Below, one piece after another: positions 59,996 to 64,000 of a stretch of 64,000 bases of DNA. Where the stretch lies: positions 3,826,671 through 3,890,670 of the forward strand of contig SSBO01000008.1 of assembly GCA_005281725.1 (NCBI GenBank). Reading direction: 5' to 3'. Position numbers and translations under genes: made by a program. Each line of letters begins with the position of its first letter. The stretch's first letter is position 1. Source of the DNA: Wuchereria bancrofti. Its lineage: Eukaryota > Nematoda > Chromadorea > Rhabditida > Onchocercidae. The notes under the pieces were generated by a model. That model did no database searches and was not told the DNA's origin. It saw only the letters and a list, made by a program, of their open reading frames with translations.

Positions 59996-62900
59996 GTAAG
60001 TTGATTAAATTAGAAATTAATAAAATTTCTTATTATTTGTCTCTTAAAAAAATAAATCAACAAATTAGATTTTATTTTTCGTTTTTCATCTTTTTTCGTT
60101 TATTTCTTTTTCTTTCTTTTTTTTTTTTCTCCTTTTTTTGTTCTTTCACGCTTTTTATTAATTTAATCCATTTAAAACATCCATTAAAATGAATATTACT
60201 TTATCACATTTTCATTTTATGAATATTAATTTCTATACATTTTTCATTTCAAGCTATTACATCTTATTTTATTACTATTAGTTTAATCGCATTCTGTCAT
60301 ATTTGTCACTTTAATAATCACAATGACAGGAATGTTTTTTTTTTCCTTTCATTTCTGTTCTGCTAATTTAACAGATTGAAATGCATGTGATTATAATATA
60401 TCAATTTCTACAATTTACATTTTATTTGAATTAATACTTAGATATGATTGGATGCGTAATACAATTTTGAAATCATTTTTCTAATCTTTACAAATTTAAA
60501 AAAAAAATTAATTATCTAATTTTATTGCATGCATTAATTTTAAAATCTAAAAAAAAAAAAATATCATTAATCCCTTTAGTTTGAGAAACAAAAAAAGAAA
60601 AAGAAAAAGGAGTGAAATATGAAATATTGAACAAAATATGATAGCTATATAGAACCACTTAAAAATAGAGCAGATGAGATGTGATCAAATGCAATCCAAT
60701 GGTACTATTTTTTAATGGTACCAGCGGTATCCTTTGTAAAGTATATTTGTATGTCATAATTTTTTGGGACACTTTGTCCATCACATTAAACTTTCATTTG
60801 ATCTTTTCTTAATGCATATGCTCTTACTTTAACCATTGAAATGATTTGAAAAGATAAATGATTCATTTTAATGTCATTAAAAGTTTTTCTTACTTTCTCA
60901 CTTTCTACAACTAATTACACAGCACTAAATTAATAGCATAGTACAGTTGCTATTCTCACTGTCAGTTGCTTCACTCTTAAACAAACTTTGCATTAATCTT
61001 ATTGGTACTATCATTGTTGCACTGCCAAATATTTCTCTTCTTTTAACAATCAAATCACAATACCGTAATGATATTATTGTTTCAGTAATAATAATAATAA
61101 TAATTAAAATTAATGGTAATAATAATTTTTATCAACAGTATGAATAATTTAAAGTATTACTGAGAAGAAAGTAATTAAACTAATTAATAATATTAACATT
61201 TTGAGAAATGATGAAATTGAAGAAAAAGTATGAAAAGAAAAAAGAAATGATGGTAATAATACAAATTTTTCAAAGTAAAAATTAAATAAAATGACAATTG
61301 GTAAGATATTAATGAAAGAAATGTTATGGAATTATTTAATAGGTCTAAGAAGAAAACATGCCAAAAATTGCTAGCCTAATGATAATGATAATAATGATAA
61401 TGAGATGATAATGATAATAAATATTACTAAACTGGTTGATAATAGTTATAATAATATCAATTTACCGTACTTCTTTACATTAAACGTTATAAAGTAATAG
61501 TTGTGCAATATGATTAAGTATTGTTGAAAGAAAAATTAAGTTAAAATTACAAAATGAAATTATCATTTTTTGTTAAAATTAAAAAATTAAAATTATTATT
61601 ATTTGAAATAAATAGAAATATTTTTTTTTCTTTTATTCCCATTTTTTCTCTTTTTGATATGAAATGTATGAAATAAAAAAAAAAAAAAAAAGGATGAAAT
61701 GAAGAAAATGAATGATTAGATGTTTGCTTTTTATGCTTCATTTCCGTGAATTTTTAAATGAAAAAAAAAAAAAGAGACAAAATATGCTTAAATTGTTCAT
61801 CATTTCAAACATAAGGCCTAGGCTTTCTTTTTCTCTCTATCTATTGGCCTAATATTTGCAATGCATTTTAGGCCAATACTTTTCTTTTTCATCTTTTTCT
61901 TCTTTTTTACTTTTTGTCCCAACTGAATCATGAATGTAATGATTGAAATCGAATAAAATAACAATTATTCAGCATTCCCAGACGTCAAATTATGCGAAGA
62001 TACAGGAAAGAAAAGGAAATGAAAGAGGTAGGAGTACGGGTAGGCAAAATAAGCGGGTAGGGTAAGGCTACAAAGAGATAGATATAAAGATTTGAATACC
62101 AAATGAGTATTTTGTATTTGTATGAGTGAGCTCTATTGAAATTAGAATATAACGAACAGAAAAAAGGAACGAGGAAAAATAAACAAAATTCGGGAAATGA
62201 ATTTTTATTCGAATTATTGCCCATCATTCAATTGCTGTTATATATAATATGTAGATTTTATATAAATGTTTTTTTTTTATTGGATTGATATAAGAAATTA
62301 AAAAAGAATTAAAAATTTTAATTCAAATAGTACACTAAAATCATTATTTTAAGTTTTTAAATACTAATTAATCCATGTAACTTTGTTGAATCATTTAAAT
62401 GATAATGTAACTTTATAAAAAGATGAAGCGAGTTAAATTTTAGATTAAATTTAATTTAAATTTGAATCATTGATTTTATATAATGCTAATTTAATAGCAT
62501 AATAATTTTGCATAGAAAGAAAAAAGATTCATTCATTCTGCAGATAATATAACTATTGTCATTAATTAAAATGGCAATAGCCTTTTCTTTTTTTCTTTTT
62601 TTTCATATTTGAAAAAATGGAAAGAGAAAGATGTGAACGAATAAATTTAAATTAGTATAAGAATTATAATTAGTATGAGGGAAATTTTTAAGTCAAATAA
62701 AAAAGGCAAAATTTCACTAACATACGAATTTATGGCATATGTAAAATGGAAGAAATAAAATTATATTAAATGATTAAATTAAATTTTATTTTAATTTTCC
62801 TTTCTTTTTCAGAAACAAAAAAAAAAACAAAATGAAATTTCCATAATGTTTATTTTCTATAATATGTGTTTATATATATATGAATAATGATCGCTTTTTT

Positions 62901-64000
62901 TCTTTTTTTGTTAGATTTATATAAGAATTAAAAGGAATTAAAAATTTTAATCCAAATAATCAGAAAGGAATTAAAAACTTTAATCCAAATCTAAACATTC
63001 AAATCATTTTTTTACATACTAAAAATAATTATATGCAGATTCTGAGATTCATTAGAGAAAAAAGAACAATAAGATTTATCGTTTATTTGTTTGTTTACTT
63101 TCTAAAAATCGTATCTAAAAATTTGAAAATTTAGCGAAACTTAAAAAGTTTACGATGAATTTTAATTATGATAAATTTTAATGTTTTCTTTTTTCTTTTA
63201 AATATTGTTGAAAAAATATTTTTTTATGTGAACATTTTCTTCCTTTTTTTTTGTTTTGCATTTTTTCCGTTTTCCTTTTTTCATAAATTTTATCGATGCA
63301 ACTCATTCGAGAAATTAAGAATTTATTATTTTAAAAATTAAAAATTGTTATTTTAAATTTGCTATACTAATATGATTCATACAGCAAACTACAGTTAATT
63401 TTCAAATTTTATATTACTGCAATATTTTTGTAAATGAAAATTTTACAAATTTAAACTTTTCATTTATAATTTTGTTTTCAAATAGTAACAGTGTAAAAAT
63501 TAAATTTTATAAAGTATTCTTTTTATTACTGTTGCATAAATGTTAAATATCGAATTTTTTCCTCTCTTTTTCTCGCCGATCGGTTAAATTTTTATTCATA
63601 AAATTTGATAAAATTATCAATTAATGCAAAAATCACATATGTTCCTTAATAAAGCTGTAATGAATTTTAATTTGAATAATTTTTCTCTGATTAAAATTTA
63701 TCTCGAGAAAAACATTTCAAAAAGTTACACTCAAATAATCACTTATCCATACAGGAAATTGATTCCATTAGCAATAAATTTTCTTTATTGTTTTATTTAC
63801 TTTATTCTTATTGATCATTAATGATAATACTAATGAAATATTTAAAATTTAATGCTCAAAATACCATATCAAATGATTTCCTATTAAGAGTAAATAATGA
63901 TAAATTTTGTTAGCAATGATAAGAATCAATGCTTTATCGTCTGATTCTATAAGCTAAGTTAAATGAGTTTAATAAATGATAATATAAAACGATAAAGTGA
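59996..64000. other. AT-rich tail, probably intron 1 of the signal-peptide gene
   Basis: No exon found in 4 kb. Present are poly-A/T runs, an ATGATA/AATGAT microsatellite at 61378-61425, a GGCC patch at 61815-61880 in which GGCCTA or its complement occurs twice and TAGGCCAATA once, and a mildly complex stretch at 61980-62170 without a convincing frame. Confidence 0.35.
61378..61425. repeat. AATGAT microsatellite
   Basis: Interrupted ATGATA/AATGAT units (TAATGATAATGATAATAATG and on). Confidence 0.85.

Overview
The window is eukaryotic nuclear DNA that is very AT-rich. It is full of poly-A/T runs and simple repeats, and its genes are broken into many small exons by introns ending in TTTCAG-like acceptors. 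The proteins I could rebuild by joining exons are animal proteins, and the intron style fits a nematode, most likely a parasitic clade III (filarial-type) worm. The species guess is inference. I saw no bacterial operon, rRNA or tRNA gene, CRISPR array or complete transposase gene.

Layout, left to right. (1) 296-2707, minus: the 5' part of a cyclophilin/RRM protein (PPIL4, C. elegans SIG-7), running off the left edge. (2) 3326-7159, minus: a complete 14-exon INTS11, the RNA endonuclease of the Integrator complex. The two are head-to-tail and 618 bases apart, so an operon is possible. (3) 9959-10782, minus: a two-exon gene for a small secreted, cysteine-free, Ser/Thr-rich glycoprotein that I do not recognise, with a 9-copy 32-33 base repeat just past its stop. 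(4) 14418-19864, plus: a complete 13-exon CD36-family scavenger receptor. (5) 21800-32159, minus: a 21-exon secreted protein of 1190 residues with 13 sushi/CCP modules, converging on the CD36 gene. It has a 36-base exon coding a furin-type site, a 32-base minisatellite with higher-order structure in the intron before that exon, a probable GC-AG intron, and a duplicated splice donor. (6) 38792-42568, minus: a complete 11-exon B55 regulatory subunit of protein phosphatase 2A (SUR-6). (7) 42.6-59.8 kb: mostly AT-rich intergenic DNA with a 480-base imperfect inverted repeat near 46.9 kb, several microsatellites and direct duplications, and a few short exon-like islands I could not assemble. (8) 59840-59995, plus: a signal-peptide exon of a secreted Cys-containing protein whose remaining exons lie beyond the window.

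How they relate: genes 1, 2 and 6 are housekeeping nuclear or signalling factors. Genes 3, 4, 5 and 8 are secreted or cell-surface proteins. For genes 1, 2, 4, 5 and 6 I checked that splice phases agree at every junction. The predicted lengths (INTS11 589, CD36-like 562, B55 484 residues) match their families, which is the main support for the models.
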